A stretch of 64,000 nucleotides of DNA from Brevibacterium senegalense (GTDB lineage: Bacteria > Actinomycetota > Actinomycetes > Actinomycetales > Brevibacteriaceae). Each line of letters opens with the position of its first letter. Positions within the stretch are counted from its first letter, which is position 1. The stretch spans positions 1 to 64,000 of the forward strand of contig NZ_HE978601.1 in the NCBI RefSeq assembly GCF_000285835.1, in the 5' to 3' direction. The position numbers were made by a program, and so were the translations under genes. Shown here in pieces: positions 57,286 through 64,000 of the stretch. The notes under the pieces are model-generated. The model ran no database searches. It saw only the letters and a list, made by a program, of their open reading frames with translations, and was not told where the DNA came from.

Positions 57286-57578
57286 CCTCGCTCTGCGTCC
57301 ATCAGGACGGAACGATCGGCGACGGGTACCTCCAGGCGCCTCGAGCAGTCGCCGACACCCCGGACGCGGACGTCGAGGAACTCGCCGCCGAGCACCGGTT
57401 CCTCTGCTACCAGCGATACGCCACGGACCTGCCCGCGGACGGCGGCGCTCCGACCCTCACCGCGCAGGTCGCGCAGGCGCGATCCCGCCGTCCACCGTCA
57501 GAGCCCGCGCGGCCCGCGACCTGCCCGATCCACTACGTCGAACTGTCCGCCACCGGAGTGTGCTCCGACTGCGACTGA
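57264..57578 (+). CDS. Small protein with C-terminal CxxH...CxxC zinc-ribbon-like motif
   Basis: This is a 104-residue frame opening at a GTG without a ribosome site. The C-terminus reads ATCPIHYVELSATGVCSDCD: the CPxH and CxxC pair seen at the ends of several small actinobacterial proteins, likely a zinc site. The middle is acidic. The poor start and the overlap with the preceding short ORF suggest its true N-terminus may lie in the other phase. Function unknown. Confidence 0.5.
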   Translation: MAGEPPLTSLCVHQDGTIGDGYLQAPRAVADTPDADVEELAAEHRFLCYQRYATDLPADGGAPTLTAQVAQARSRRPPSEPARPATCPIHYVELSATGVCSDCD

Positions 57579-57624
57579 CCGCGACGACCGGGTCAGGTGC
57601 GCCGGCCCAGTGTGCGGACCGTCA

Positions 57625-58714
57625 TCAGTCCCGCACGAGCGTCGTGTACGACTCGAGCACGCGCGCGGACCCGGCCTCCAGCAGCTGATCGACCAGCGCC
57701 CGCTCCGTCTCCATCGCGTCCGTCACCTCGACAACGACCGGGGTGTCGACGGACAGTCGAGCGACCAGTGCCTGCAGGTCCTCGACGTTCCCGTCGACGC
57801 TGCCGATCGTCAGTTCCGTGGCGTCCTCACCGCCGGCGACGGCGAAGACGTGGTCACCGCCCGCAGTGGTCGGGTCGCCCCCCGCCGAGGCCGCCGCACC
57901 CGATCCGTCCGCGCCCGGTCCGCCTGCGGCCGGCTGCCCCGCATCGGAGCCGCTCGCACCCGGTGCGCCGGCGCCCTCATCCCCGCCGCGCTCCTGCGCG
58001 TAGGACACCGCGAATGCGGTCACCGGTCGCTTGTTGATGTTCTCCTCCGCAGCGTCCCCGCGGGGACGCCAGAGGGCGGCGCCGTGGGCGCCCGCGGCCT
58101 CCGACAGGAAAGCGGGTGTTCACCTGTCCGATGCTCATCTGCGCCGCCGGATCCTGCGCGTTCACCCGCTCGTACCAGCCGGCGAACGCCTGTGTGAGCG
58201 CCACGGAACCCGTGTCGATGACCTGCAGATCCGCCGTCCGGTCCAACCCCGCGGCTCCCAGCGCACCCGCCTCGATCCGCACGATCCGGGTCGTGAACAG
58301 GGACGTGAAACCCACCGCGCGGGCGAACGCCCCCGCGGCTTCATCCCCCGCCGCCAGCCGCGTGCGCAGACCCAGGCCGTCCAGCGACGTCCCCGCGGCC
58401 TCGGCGACGGCGGCGGTGAGCAGAGCGGAACCGACGCCTGCACGGCGCTCCTCCGGCGCCACCTCGACGTGGACCCATGCACGCGTGGGGTGGGCCGGGG
58501 ACTCCGCGACCGCGGCAGCACCCACGACGACGCCGCCCACCGTCGCGACGACGGTGCGGGTCAGCGGCGAGGCACCGGGCTCGCGCAGCAGCGCACGGGC
58601 GGCCAGCTGCGCGGGGCTGGTGGGATCCGGCAGCACCTGGGCGAGCGCGCGGTCGTCGCCGTCCTTCCACGCGCGGATGGTGACGGACGACGGTGCGGGG
58701 GTGCTGGGCGACAT
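57625..58714 (-). pseudogene. GNAT acetyltransferase-family gene, broken by a one-base insertion
   Basis: The 5' part is a clear GNAT N-acetyltransferase: MSPSTPAPSSVTIRAWKDGD, the acetyl-CoA loop HVEVAPEERRAGVGSALLTAA, and a continued domain to MSIGQVNTR. At 58109-58111 (AAA on the plus strand, TTT in the gene) the frame is lost. Removing one T restores NTR-FLSEAAGAHGAALWRPRGDAAEENINKRP. This joins without a gap to the 3' frame MTAFAVSYAQERGG ... VFAVAGGEDATEL ... ARVLESYTTLVRD, ending at the true stop. A start with AGGAG is intact. The intact product would have about 360 residues. Either a real pseudogene or an assembly error. Confidence 0.85.
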
Positions 58715-58839
58715 GGCGACTCCTGCGCGGGCGGGGACAAAGCGGGCTGACGGGACTGCGGCGGGCCGACGGGATCGGACCGCCGCGATCGACTGGGTCC
58801 GATCCTATCGGCGGCGGACCAGGGGCGGCGGCGACCCGG

Positions 58840-58868
58840 ATGACCGCGTCCGCTGTGGGCGGTACTGT
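58840..58868 (+). promoter_or_regulatory. Candidate promoter for the PNP-mutase operon
   Basis: ATGACC (58840-58845) and TACTGT (58863-58868) are 17 bp apart. The -10 box ends 8 bp before the ATG of the PNP gene, and no ribosome site is visible. This would give a leaderless or nearly leaderless message, common in actinobacteria. Confidence 0.4.
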
Positions 58869-58876
58869 TCGTGAAT

Positions 58877-59698
58877 ATGAGCGCACACGATTCCGACCAG
58901 GCGACGCATCTCGCCCAGCAGGCGGCCCAGGTCCTCAACGACGCGGCCGGCATCGACGGCCATGACATCGCACTGGTCCTGGGCTCCGGCTGGGGCGGCG
59001 CGGCGGACCTCCTGGGCGAGACGATCGCGGACACCGCGGCAGAGGACGTGACCGGCTTCCACGCCCCCGCCGTCCCCGGTCACGGCGGCCGCCTGCGCAC
59101 GGTCCGCCTGCCCGGCGGCGCGCACGCGCTGGTACTGGGCGCCCGGCGCCACTTCTACGAGGGCCGCGACGCACAGGCCACTGCACACGGAGTTCGCGTC
59201 GCGGCGGCTGCCGGCTGCTCGACCCTCGTCCTCACGAACGGCTGCGGCGGCCTCAATCCGGAGTACGGTCCCGGCTCCGTCGTCCTCATCGAGGATCACA
59301 TCAACCTGACCGGCTCCACCCCGCTGACGGGGGCGAATTTCGTCGACCTGACGGACCTGTACTCCTCGCGCCTGCGCGGCATCGCCCGCGACATCGACCC
59401 CTCGCTGCCGGAGGGCGTCTACGTCCAGTTCAGCGGCCCCCAGTACGAGACGCCCGCAGAGGTGCGGATGGCGAAGACGCTGGGCGGCGACCTCGTGGGC
59501 ATGTCGACGGCGCTCGAGGCGATCGCCGCCCGCGCCGCCGGACTGGAGATCGTGGGCCTGTCCCTCGTGACGAACCTGGCCGCGGGCATCCAGGAGACGC
59601 CGCTCAGCCACGAGGAGGTCATCGAGGCGGGCCAGGCCGCGGGCCCCCGCATATCCCGGCTGCTGGCCCAGATCGTCACTCGGATCGCAGAGGACTGA
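58877..59698 (+). CDS. Purine-nucleoside phosphorylase
   Basis: This 273-residue PNP of the trimeric class shows VLGSGWGG near 33-40, PGHGG with the loop HFYEGR (about 68-95), TNGCGGLNPEYGPGS (about 120-134), and VGMSTALEAIAA with the ligand Met-Ser-Thr. It cleaves purine (deoxy)nucleosides to base and (deoxy)ribose-1-phosphate. A GTG two codons earlier is possible as start. The next gene begins 1 bp after its stop and encodes a phosphohexomutase that could isomerise the sugar phosphate. Confidence 0.93.
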   Translation: MSAHDSDQATHLAQQAAQVLNDAAGIDGHDIALVLGSGWGGAADLLGETIADTAAEDVTGFHAPAVPGHGGRLRTVRLPGGAHALVLGARRHFYEGRDAQATAHGVRVAAAAGCSTLVLTNGCGGLNPEYGPGSVVLIEDHINLTGSTPLTGANFVDLTDLYSSRLRGIARDIDPSLPEGVYVQFSGPQYETPAEVRMAKTLGGDLVGMSTALEAIAARAAGLEIVGLSLVTNLAAGIQETPLSHEEVIEAGQAAGPRISRLLAQIVTRIAED

Positions 59699-59699
59699 C

Positions 59700-61601
59700 A
59701 TGACCCGTGTCGCGAGCGCCTTCACCGCCGGATTCGACGCGGACATCGTCCGCGCGTGGATCCAGGACGACCCGGACCCCACCACCCGCGCAGAGCTGAG
59801 CGAACTGCTGGAGACGGCGCTCGCGGAGTCCGGCGATGCGGCCTCGGAGGCGCTCGCGGAACTGACGGACCGCTTCCAGGGCCTGCTGGAGTTCGGCACC
59901 GCGGGTCTGCGCGGCGAGATCGCCGCCGGCCCCCACCGCATGAACCGCGCCGTCGTCATCCGTGCGGCGGCCGGGCTTTCCGCGTTCCTGACGGAGCACA
60001 CCCCGGACGGCGAGCCGTTCACCGTCGTGATCGGCTGCGACGCCCGGTACGGGTCCGCAGACTTCGCCCGCGACACCGCCGCCGTCGTCACCGCCGCGGG
60101 CGGTCGCGCACTGCTGCTGCCGGTCAAGCTGCCCACCCCGGTGCTGGCCTTCGCCGTCCAGCACCTGCAGGCGGACGCCGGGGTCATGGTCACCGCCTCC
60201 CACAACCCGCCGCGCGACAACGGTTACAAGGTCTACCTGGGACTGCGCCCGCTCACCGCCCTGGACGCGCAGACGGCCGCCCACGGCGCCGGCGCCCAGA
60301 TCGTTCCGCCGGCGGACGCGCTCATCGCAGAGCGGATCGCGGACGTCGAGTCCGTCGCCGCCGTCACCCGCGCGGAATCCGGCTGGGAGCCACTGGGGTC
60401 CGAGGTCGTGGCCGCCTATCTGGACTCGCTCGCCCAAATGGGCGCACTGGCCGATCCGCGCGGCACCCTGCGCATCGTCACGACCGCCCTGCACGGTGTG
60501 GGTGCGGCGACCCTGGCCCGCGCGCTCGAGGCCGCCGGCTTCGCGGACGTCCGGCCCGTCGAGTCCCAGCGCGACCCGGACCCGGACTTCCCCACCGTCG
60601 CGTTCCCCAACCCGGAGGAGGCCGGCGCGCTCGACGAGGCCATCGCGCTTGCCGATGACGTGCAGGCCGACCTCATCCTCGCGAACGACCCGGACGCCGA
60701 CCGCATGTCCGCCGCGGTCCCCGCCCCCGACGGCTCCGGCTGGTACCAGCTGTCCGGCGACGAGGTGGGGCTGCTGCTGGGCGAGGCCGTCGCGCAGGCG
60801 CTGAGCGACGGCGGGACCGCGGCCGAGGCCGTGGCCGGGGATGCGGCCGAGGCCGGAACCGAGGTCCCGTCGCAGGGGGGCGACTCGACCGCGGGAGTCT
60901 CTGCGGCCTCGGCGGGTCCGGTGTTCGCCAGCTCGATCGTGTCATCCCGGGCGCTGGGCGCGCTGGCCGCACGGCACGGGATCGCGCACACGCCCACACT
61001 CACCGGGTTCAAGTGGATCTCCCGCGTGCCGGGCATCGTCTACGGCTACGAGGAGGCGCTGGGCTACTGCGTCGCACCCGCGAGCGTCCGCGACAAGGAC
61101 GGGATCAGTGCCGCGGTGCTGTTCGCCTCGTTCGCGTCGCGCCTGCGTGCGGCCGGTCGCACCCTGCCCGATGAACTGGCGCGCATCCGCGCGGTCGACG
61201 GCGTGTTCCGCACGCAGCCACTCACGTTCCGGTTGGAGGACACCTCCCTCATCGCCCGCGCGATGTCCGCGCTGCGGGCGCACCCGCCGCAGGAGCTGGG
61301 CGGCTCGCCCGTCACTCGCGTTGCGGACATGGCGGAGGGCTACGAGGGACTGGCGCCCACGGACGGGATCGTCCTCCTCACGCAGGCGGGCGACCGCGTC
61401 ATCGTGCGCCCGTCCGGCACCGAGCCCAAGCTCAAGTGCTACCTCGAAGCCGTCGAGACGGCCGACGAGACGGTCGACGAGACCCAGGCGGATGAGGACG
61501 CCGCGCAGGACCCGCAGGCGCTCGTGGGCCCCGCGTGGGATGCCGCCGGTGCCCGCCTGGCGGCGATCACCGCGGATCTGCGGGCGTTCTTCCGCCTCTG
61601 A
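59700..61601 (+). CDS. Phosphohexomutase (phosphoglucomutase/phosphomannomutase family)
   Basis: This 633-residue alpha-D-phosphohexomutase has the phosphoserine loop VMVTASHNPPRDNGYKV (Ser near 167), the metal loop ANDPDADRM (near 330), the sugar loop GYEEALGYCV and the phosphate loop RPSGTEPKLKCYLE. It carries a Gly/Ala/Glu-rich insert around 375-405. Placed 1 bp after a purine-nucleoside phosphorylase, it may convert (deoxy)ribose-1-phosphate to the 5-phosphate; a general phosphoglucomutase role is the alternative. ATG follows an AGAGGA site. Confidence 0.92.
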   Translation: MTRVASAFTAGFDADIVRAWIQDDPDPTTRAELSELLETALAESGDAASEALAELTDRFQGLLEFGTAGLRGEIAAGPHRMNRAVVIRAAAGLSAFLTEHTPDGEPFTVVIGCDARYGSADFARDTAAVVTAAGGRALLLPVKLPTPVLAFAVQHLQADAGVMVTASHNPPRDNGYKVYLGLRPLTALDAQTAAHGAGAQIVPPADALIAERIADVESVAAVTRAESGWEPLGSEVVAAYLDSLAQMGALADPRGTLRIVTTALHGVGAATLARALEAAGFADVRPVESQRDPDPDFPTVAFPNPEEAGALDEAIALADDVQADLILANDPDADRMSAAVPAPDGSGWYQLSGDEVGLLLGEAVAQALSDGGTAAEAVAGDAAEAGTEVPSQGGDSTAGVSAASAGPVFASSIVSSRALGALAARHGIAHTPTLTGFKWISRVPGIVYGYEEALGYCVAPASVRDKDGISAAVLFASFASRLRAAGRTLPDELARIRAVDGVFRTQPLTFRLEDTSLIARAMSALRAHPPQELGGSPVTRVADMAEGYEGLAPTDGIVLLTQAGDRVIVRPSGTEPKLKCYLEAVETADETVDETQADEDAAQDPQALVGPAWDAAGARLAAITADLRAFFRL

Positions 61602-61619
61602 CGCGGGCGAAGCGGAACG

Positions 61620-62105
61620 TCAGCCGCGACGAGTCATGACGAGGATCGCGGCGCCCCAGAACGCGTTCACGACGATCGTCTGCCCGGCCAGGTACCACAG
61701 CAGCACCCTCTGCTCCTGGAACAGCAGCAGGACGAACAGGAACAGGACCATGCTGCCGACGCCTACGACGTAGCCGACCAGCGCTGCTGATCGCAGGAGG
61801 ATCGCACGGTCCCGCTCGTCTCCGGGCTCGAACGCACTGGCTCGCCAGAGGTCGGACACTCCACGGCCGCGCCGCGCCATGAGCGCCATGCCGTACTGCG
61901 CGACCGCGGCCACCAGGAAGACGAGTCCGGTCAGCCACGTGTCATAGACCCAGAACAGGACGCCCGCCACCGCGAACAGCAGCGAGAAGACGGCATTCGT
62001 GGGTGAGACGCGTAACGCGCTCAGACCCGCACCGCGACCTCCGTTGCGGCGACCCGCGCCGCCCGAGGACGCATCGACCGAGGGCCTGGGATCACGAGTC
62101 GACAT
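61620..62105 (-). CDS. Four-helix membrane protein paired with an XRE repressor
   Basis: This 161-residue protein has four predicted membrane helices (about 35-60, 62-85, 110-135, 140-158) and a charged, Pro/Arg/Gly-rich N-terminus. I do not recognise a named family. Its ATG overlaps the last 14 bp of the XRE-type gene upstream on the same strand. A pair of a small XRE repressor followed by a multi-helix membrane protein is common in bacteria, and the operator array ahead of the pair implies tight repression. Confidence 0.85.
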   Translation of the reverse strand: MSTRDPRPSVDASSGGAGRRNGGRGAGLSALRVSPTNAVFSLLFAVAGVLFWVYDTWLTGLVFLVAAVAQYGMALMARRGRGVSDLWRASAFEPGDERDRAILLRSAALVGYVVGVGSMVLFLFVLLLFQEQRVLLWYLAGQTIVVNAFWGAAILVMTRRG

Positions 62106-62286
62106 CGAAGACCTCCTCCACCGTCGTCCCGAAGAAGCGGGCCAGATGCACGGCCAGCTTGAGCGACGGATCGTATCGTCCCTTCTCCAGGGCGTTGATC
62201 GTCTGCCGGGAGACCCCCACCTGGGTGGCGAGTGCCTGCTGCGACAGGCCGCCCTCCATCCGCAGTTCACGGATCCGACTGTCCAT
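62092..62286 (-). CDS. XRE-type HTH regulator (short Cro-like)
   Basis: This 64-residue protein is almost only an HTH_3 domain: RIRELRMEGGLSQQALATQVGVSRQTINALEKGRYDPSLKLAVHLARFFG. Its start codon touches the first of three 18-bp operator-like repeats (it begins 2 bp from the site). Negative autoregulation is likely. It is followed by, and overlaps, the membrane protein gene. No strong ribosome site is visible; leaderless translation is possible. Confidence 0.9.
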   Translation of the reverse strand: MDSRIRELRMEGGLSQQALATQVGVSRQTINALEKGRYDPSLKLAVHLARFFGTTVEEVFDVDS

Positions 62287-62287
62287 G

Positions 62288-62352
62288 TGTCAAGCGTACT
62301 TGACAAGCCGCGGACATGTAAAGCACGCTTGTCCTGTCAAGCACACTTGACA
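62288..62352. promoter_or_regulatory. Three 18-bp operator repeats for the XRE regulator
   Basis: TGTCAAGCGTACTTGACA (62288-62305) and TGTCAAGCACACTTGACA (62335-62352) are palindromes with perfect 7-bp arms. TGTAAAGCACGCTTGTCC (62317-62334) is a degenerate middle copy. Arms contain TTGACA, so sites overlap -35 elements in both directions. The array separates the XRE gene from the divergent export-protein gene and could control both. Confidence 0.85.
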
Positions 62353-62460
62353 CCGTCGCCTCCCCCGGGATGCAGGCGGAACGGACGTCACGGCGCCACT
62401 GGACTCACCCGCTGACGACACCGTGGACCACGACCCGCTCCACAGGAACGAGGACCTCTC

Positions 62461-62982
62461 ATGGAATCCCTGCAGACCTTCGCCGACTCCTTCCCCGCCG
62501 CCCTCCAGTGGCTCGCGATCATGCTCGTGGGCGCGATCCCCTTCGTCGAGGGCTACGGCGGCTCGGTCCTGGGCGTGGCGATCGGCGTCCCCGTCCCCAT
62601 CGCGATCCTGGCCGCCGTCGTCGGGAACGTGCTCACCGTGGCCGCGACCGTCTCGATCGCGTCGTCGATCCGGGAGAGGGCCACGGCGCGCAGCGCGGCC
62701 CAGAGCGAGGGCACCGCGGACGGCTGGACGCAGGACCCCGACGAGGCTCGGACGAGTGGACGAGGCAAGGACCGCATCCGCAGGCTCTTCGACCGCTACG
62801 GCGTGCCCGGCGTCAGCCTCCTGGGCCAGTGGGCCCTGCCCAGCCAGATCACCGCTCCGACGCTGGTGGGCTTCGGCGCCTCGCGCGGCAGCGTCCTCGT
62901 GTGGCAGACGATCGGGATCGTCCTCTGGGGCATCGTCTTCGGCGCGCTGGCCGCCGCGGGCTTCAGCCTCGCGATGCGGTGA
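62461..62982 (+). CDS. Small multidrug export-family membrane protein (PF06695-like)
   Basis: This 173-residue membrane protein has segments about 15-34, 36-65 and 130-170 and an acidic, hydrophilic linker (about 70-105). It carries GAIPFVEGYGGSVLGVAIGVPV, the GxxPxVExxGG motif of small multidrug export-type proteins. The reported export role is weakly supported; treat as family name only. ATG follows GAGGACCTCTC. It is divergent from the XRE gene, past its operator array. Confidence 0.8.
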   Translation: MESLQTFADSFPAALQWLAIMLVGAIPFVEGYGGSVLGVAIGVPVPIAILAAVVGNVLTVAATVSIASSIRERATARSAAQSEGTADGWTQDPDEARTSGRGKDRIRRLFDRYGVPGVSLLGQWALPSQITAPTLVGFGASRGSVLVWQTIGIVLWGIVFGALAAAGFSLAMR

Positions 62983-63055
62983 TGCCGCGCGCCGGGCGAC
63001 CCACCGTCGCAGGTGAGTCGACCGGCGCCGGAGCCCCGCCCCGCGCCGCCGGGCC

Positions 63056-63775
63056 TCAGCCGGCGATCTGGTCGAGGATCGCCTGCGTCCCCGACAGACC
63101 CAGCCGCGACGCCCCCGCGTCCAGCATCTGCTGCGCCGCCTCGAGCGAGCGGATCCCGCCGGAGGCCTTGACCCCCAGCCGATCCCCCACCGTCTGTCGC
63201 ATGAGCGCGACGGCCTGGGCGCTGGCACCGCCGGCGGGGTGGAAGCCCGTCGACGTCTTGACGTAGTGCGCCCCGGCGGCCTCCGCCCGGCGGCAGGCCT
63301 CGACGATCTCCTCGTCGGTCAGTGCAGCGGACTCGAGGATCACCTTGACGATGGCGGCCCCGGTGACGGCGGCCTCGGGCCCGTCCGCCTCCGGCAGACC
63401 CAGGTCACGAGCGGCACCGGCCACGGCACCCACGACGCCGCGGATGTCGTCCTCGACGACATCCCAGGCACCGTCCTTGATGAGGCCCAGGTTCACGACC
63501 ATGTCGACCTCGCGGGCGCCGTCCGCGACGGCGCGGGCGGCCTCGGCGGCCTTGACCTCGCTCTTGACCGCACCGGAGGGGAACCCGCAGACCGTCGCGA
63601 CGACCAGGTCCCCGGTGTCCGTGAGCGGCAGGGCCGACGGCGACACGCACACGGCCAGCACACCCATCGACTGCGCGTGCGCGACGAGGGAGTCGAAGTC
63701 CGCGGTCGCGGCCTCCGGCTTGAGCAGAGTGTGGTCGACGTGGGCGACCAGGGTTTCAGCGGTGAGAGCGGTCAT
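63056..63775 (-). CDS. deoC: Deoxyribose-phosphate aldolase
   Basis: This 239-residue class I aldolase has Asp91 in EVDMVVN, the Schiff-base Lys173 in YVKTSTGF and the proton-relay Lys203 in VKASGG. It splits 2-deoxyribose-5-phosphate to acetaldehyde and glyceraldehyde-3-phosphate. ATG follows GAGGAGGACTCCCC. It lies 97 bp after the stop of the probable thymidine phosphorylase gene on the same strand, a usual deo arrangement. The acetaldehyde it makes could feed the aldehyde dehydrogenase encoded elsewhere in the window. Confidence 0.95.
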   Translation of the reverse strand: MTALTAETLVAHVDHTLLKPEAATADFDSLVAHAQSMGVLAVCVSPSALPLTDTGDLVVATVCGFPSGAVKSEVKAAEAARAVADGAREVDMVVNLGLIKDGAWDVVEDDIRGVVGAVAGAARDLGLPEADGPEAAVTGAAIVKVILESAALTDEEIVEACRRAEAAGAHYVKTSTGFHPAGGASAQAVALMRQTVGDRLGVKASGGIRSLEAAQQMLDAGASRLGLSGTQAILDQIAG

Positions 63776-63872
63776 GGGGAGTCCTCCTCGGGACGGTGGG
63801 GCTGGGGCCGGGCTGACGGCGGCACGTCGGACGGCGGATCGGACTGCGGACTGCGGGGCCCGCGCCACCGAC

Positions 63873-64000
63873 TCAGTGCACGCGGTCCAGGATGACAGAC
63901 GCGCGGCTCTGCGCAGCGTTCCCGTCGATCGAGACTGCACCGTCCAGCATGTCGGCCGCGCGCTCGAAGCGCTCCGGCTCGTCCGTGTGGAGGGTGAACA
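63873..64000 (-). CDS. deoA: C-terminus of probable thymidine phosphorylase (partial, runs off the window)
   Basis: The last 41 codons read [20 protein letters not shown] then [21 protein letters not shown] and a TGA. The start LFTLHTDxPERFERA pattern is the end of the pyrimidine-nucleoside phosphorylase C-terminal domain. Together with deoC downstream this suggests a deoA-deoC order. Assignment rests on a short stretch and context. Confidence 0.6.
   Translation of the reverse strand, partial: FTLHTDEPERFERAADMLDGAVSIDGNAAQSRASVILDRVH

Overview
The window is high-GC, gene-dense chromosomal DNA. It uses many GTG starts and ATGA/GTGA stop-start overlaps. It carries the prfB-ftsE-ftsX-M23-smpB-ssrA block, a DUF222/13E12 HNH gene, a class Ib nrdHIEF operon and a TadA/TadB/TadC-TadE pilus cluster. 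Together these point to an actinomycete, most likely in or near the Micrococcales; genus cannot be set from sequence reading alone. No tRNA, rRNA, CRISPR array, prophage or IS element was seen. The only RNA gene is ssrA.

Layout, left half. 0.4-1.7 kb: SRAP repair protein and a divergent MarR regulator. 1.9-4.9 kb: a three-gene overlapping operon (acyl-CoA dehydrogenase, 3-hydroxyisobutyryl-CoA hydrolase, enoyl-CoA hydratase) matching the middle of valine catabolism. 5.1-6.9 kb: a nitronate monooxygenase coupled to an orphan amino-acid-type binding lipoprotein. 7.0-10.4 kb: a leftward CopB-type ATPase plus ChrA operon behind a near-perfect CsoR box. 10.5-11.2 kb: remnants of two broken genes joined tail to tail. 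11.9-15.8 kb: nrdHIEF with paired NrdR boxes. 16.2-21.4 kb: a tightly overlapped MoxR-DUF58-VWA-VWA-TPR membrane operon. 21.4-26.9 kb: an aminotransferase, then agmatinase, a ThDP enzyme and a sodium:solute symporter. 26.9-29.1 kb: a DHA2 efflux pump with a divergent TetR regulator and a perfect shared operator. 29.3-33.6 kb: AdhP-type alcohol dehydrogenase, aldehyde dehydrogenase and a GAF/winged-helix regulator. 33.8-37.0 kb: an Lrp/AsnC regulator divergent from a transketolase/E1-like ThDP enzyme.

Layout, right half. 37-41 kb: a serine beta-lactamase-like hydrolase, the HNH gene and a small Rv0909-like antitoxin-type protein. 40.9-46.2 kb: ssrA, smpB and the FtsEX-M23-prfB division/translation block. 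46.3-48.1 kb: a tandem AhpD-like protein and an amidohydrolase. 48.3-53.0 kb: a Tad pilus operon (TadA, TadB, TadC, a DUF4244-like small pilin, two TadE-like proteins and a TadG-like protein). It is followed by a large FHA-FtsK/SpoIIIE-type ATPase (53.2-57.2 kb). 57.2-58.7 kb: a pair of overlapping out-of-frame ORFs and a GNAT gene clearly broken by a one-base insertion. 58.9-61.6 kb: purine nucleoside phosphorylase and a phosphohexomutase. 61.6-62.4 kb: a membrane protein and XRE repressor with three operator copies. The window ends with a small multidrug export-like protein, deoC and the 3' end of probable deoA.

The nucleoside genes (PNP, hexose/pentose phosphomutase, DeoC, DeoA end) form a salvage/catabolic set around 59-64 kb. 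The valine module, alcohol/aldehyde dehydrogenases and agmatinase locus suggest a versatile heterotroph. The least explained loci are the FHA-FtsK protein beside the Tad genes, the agmatinase-ThDP-symporter cassette, the Lrp/transketolase-like pair and the MoxR/VWA operon. Nothing in the window is convincingly a wholly new defence or mobile system.
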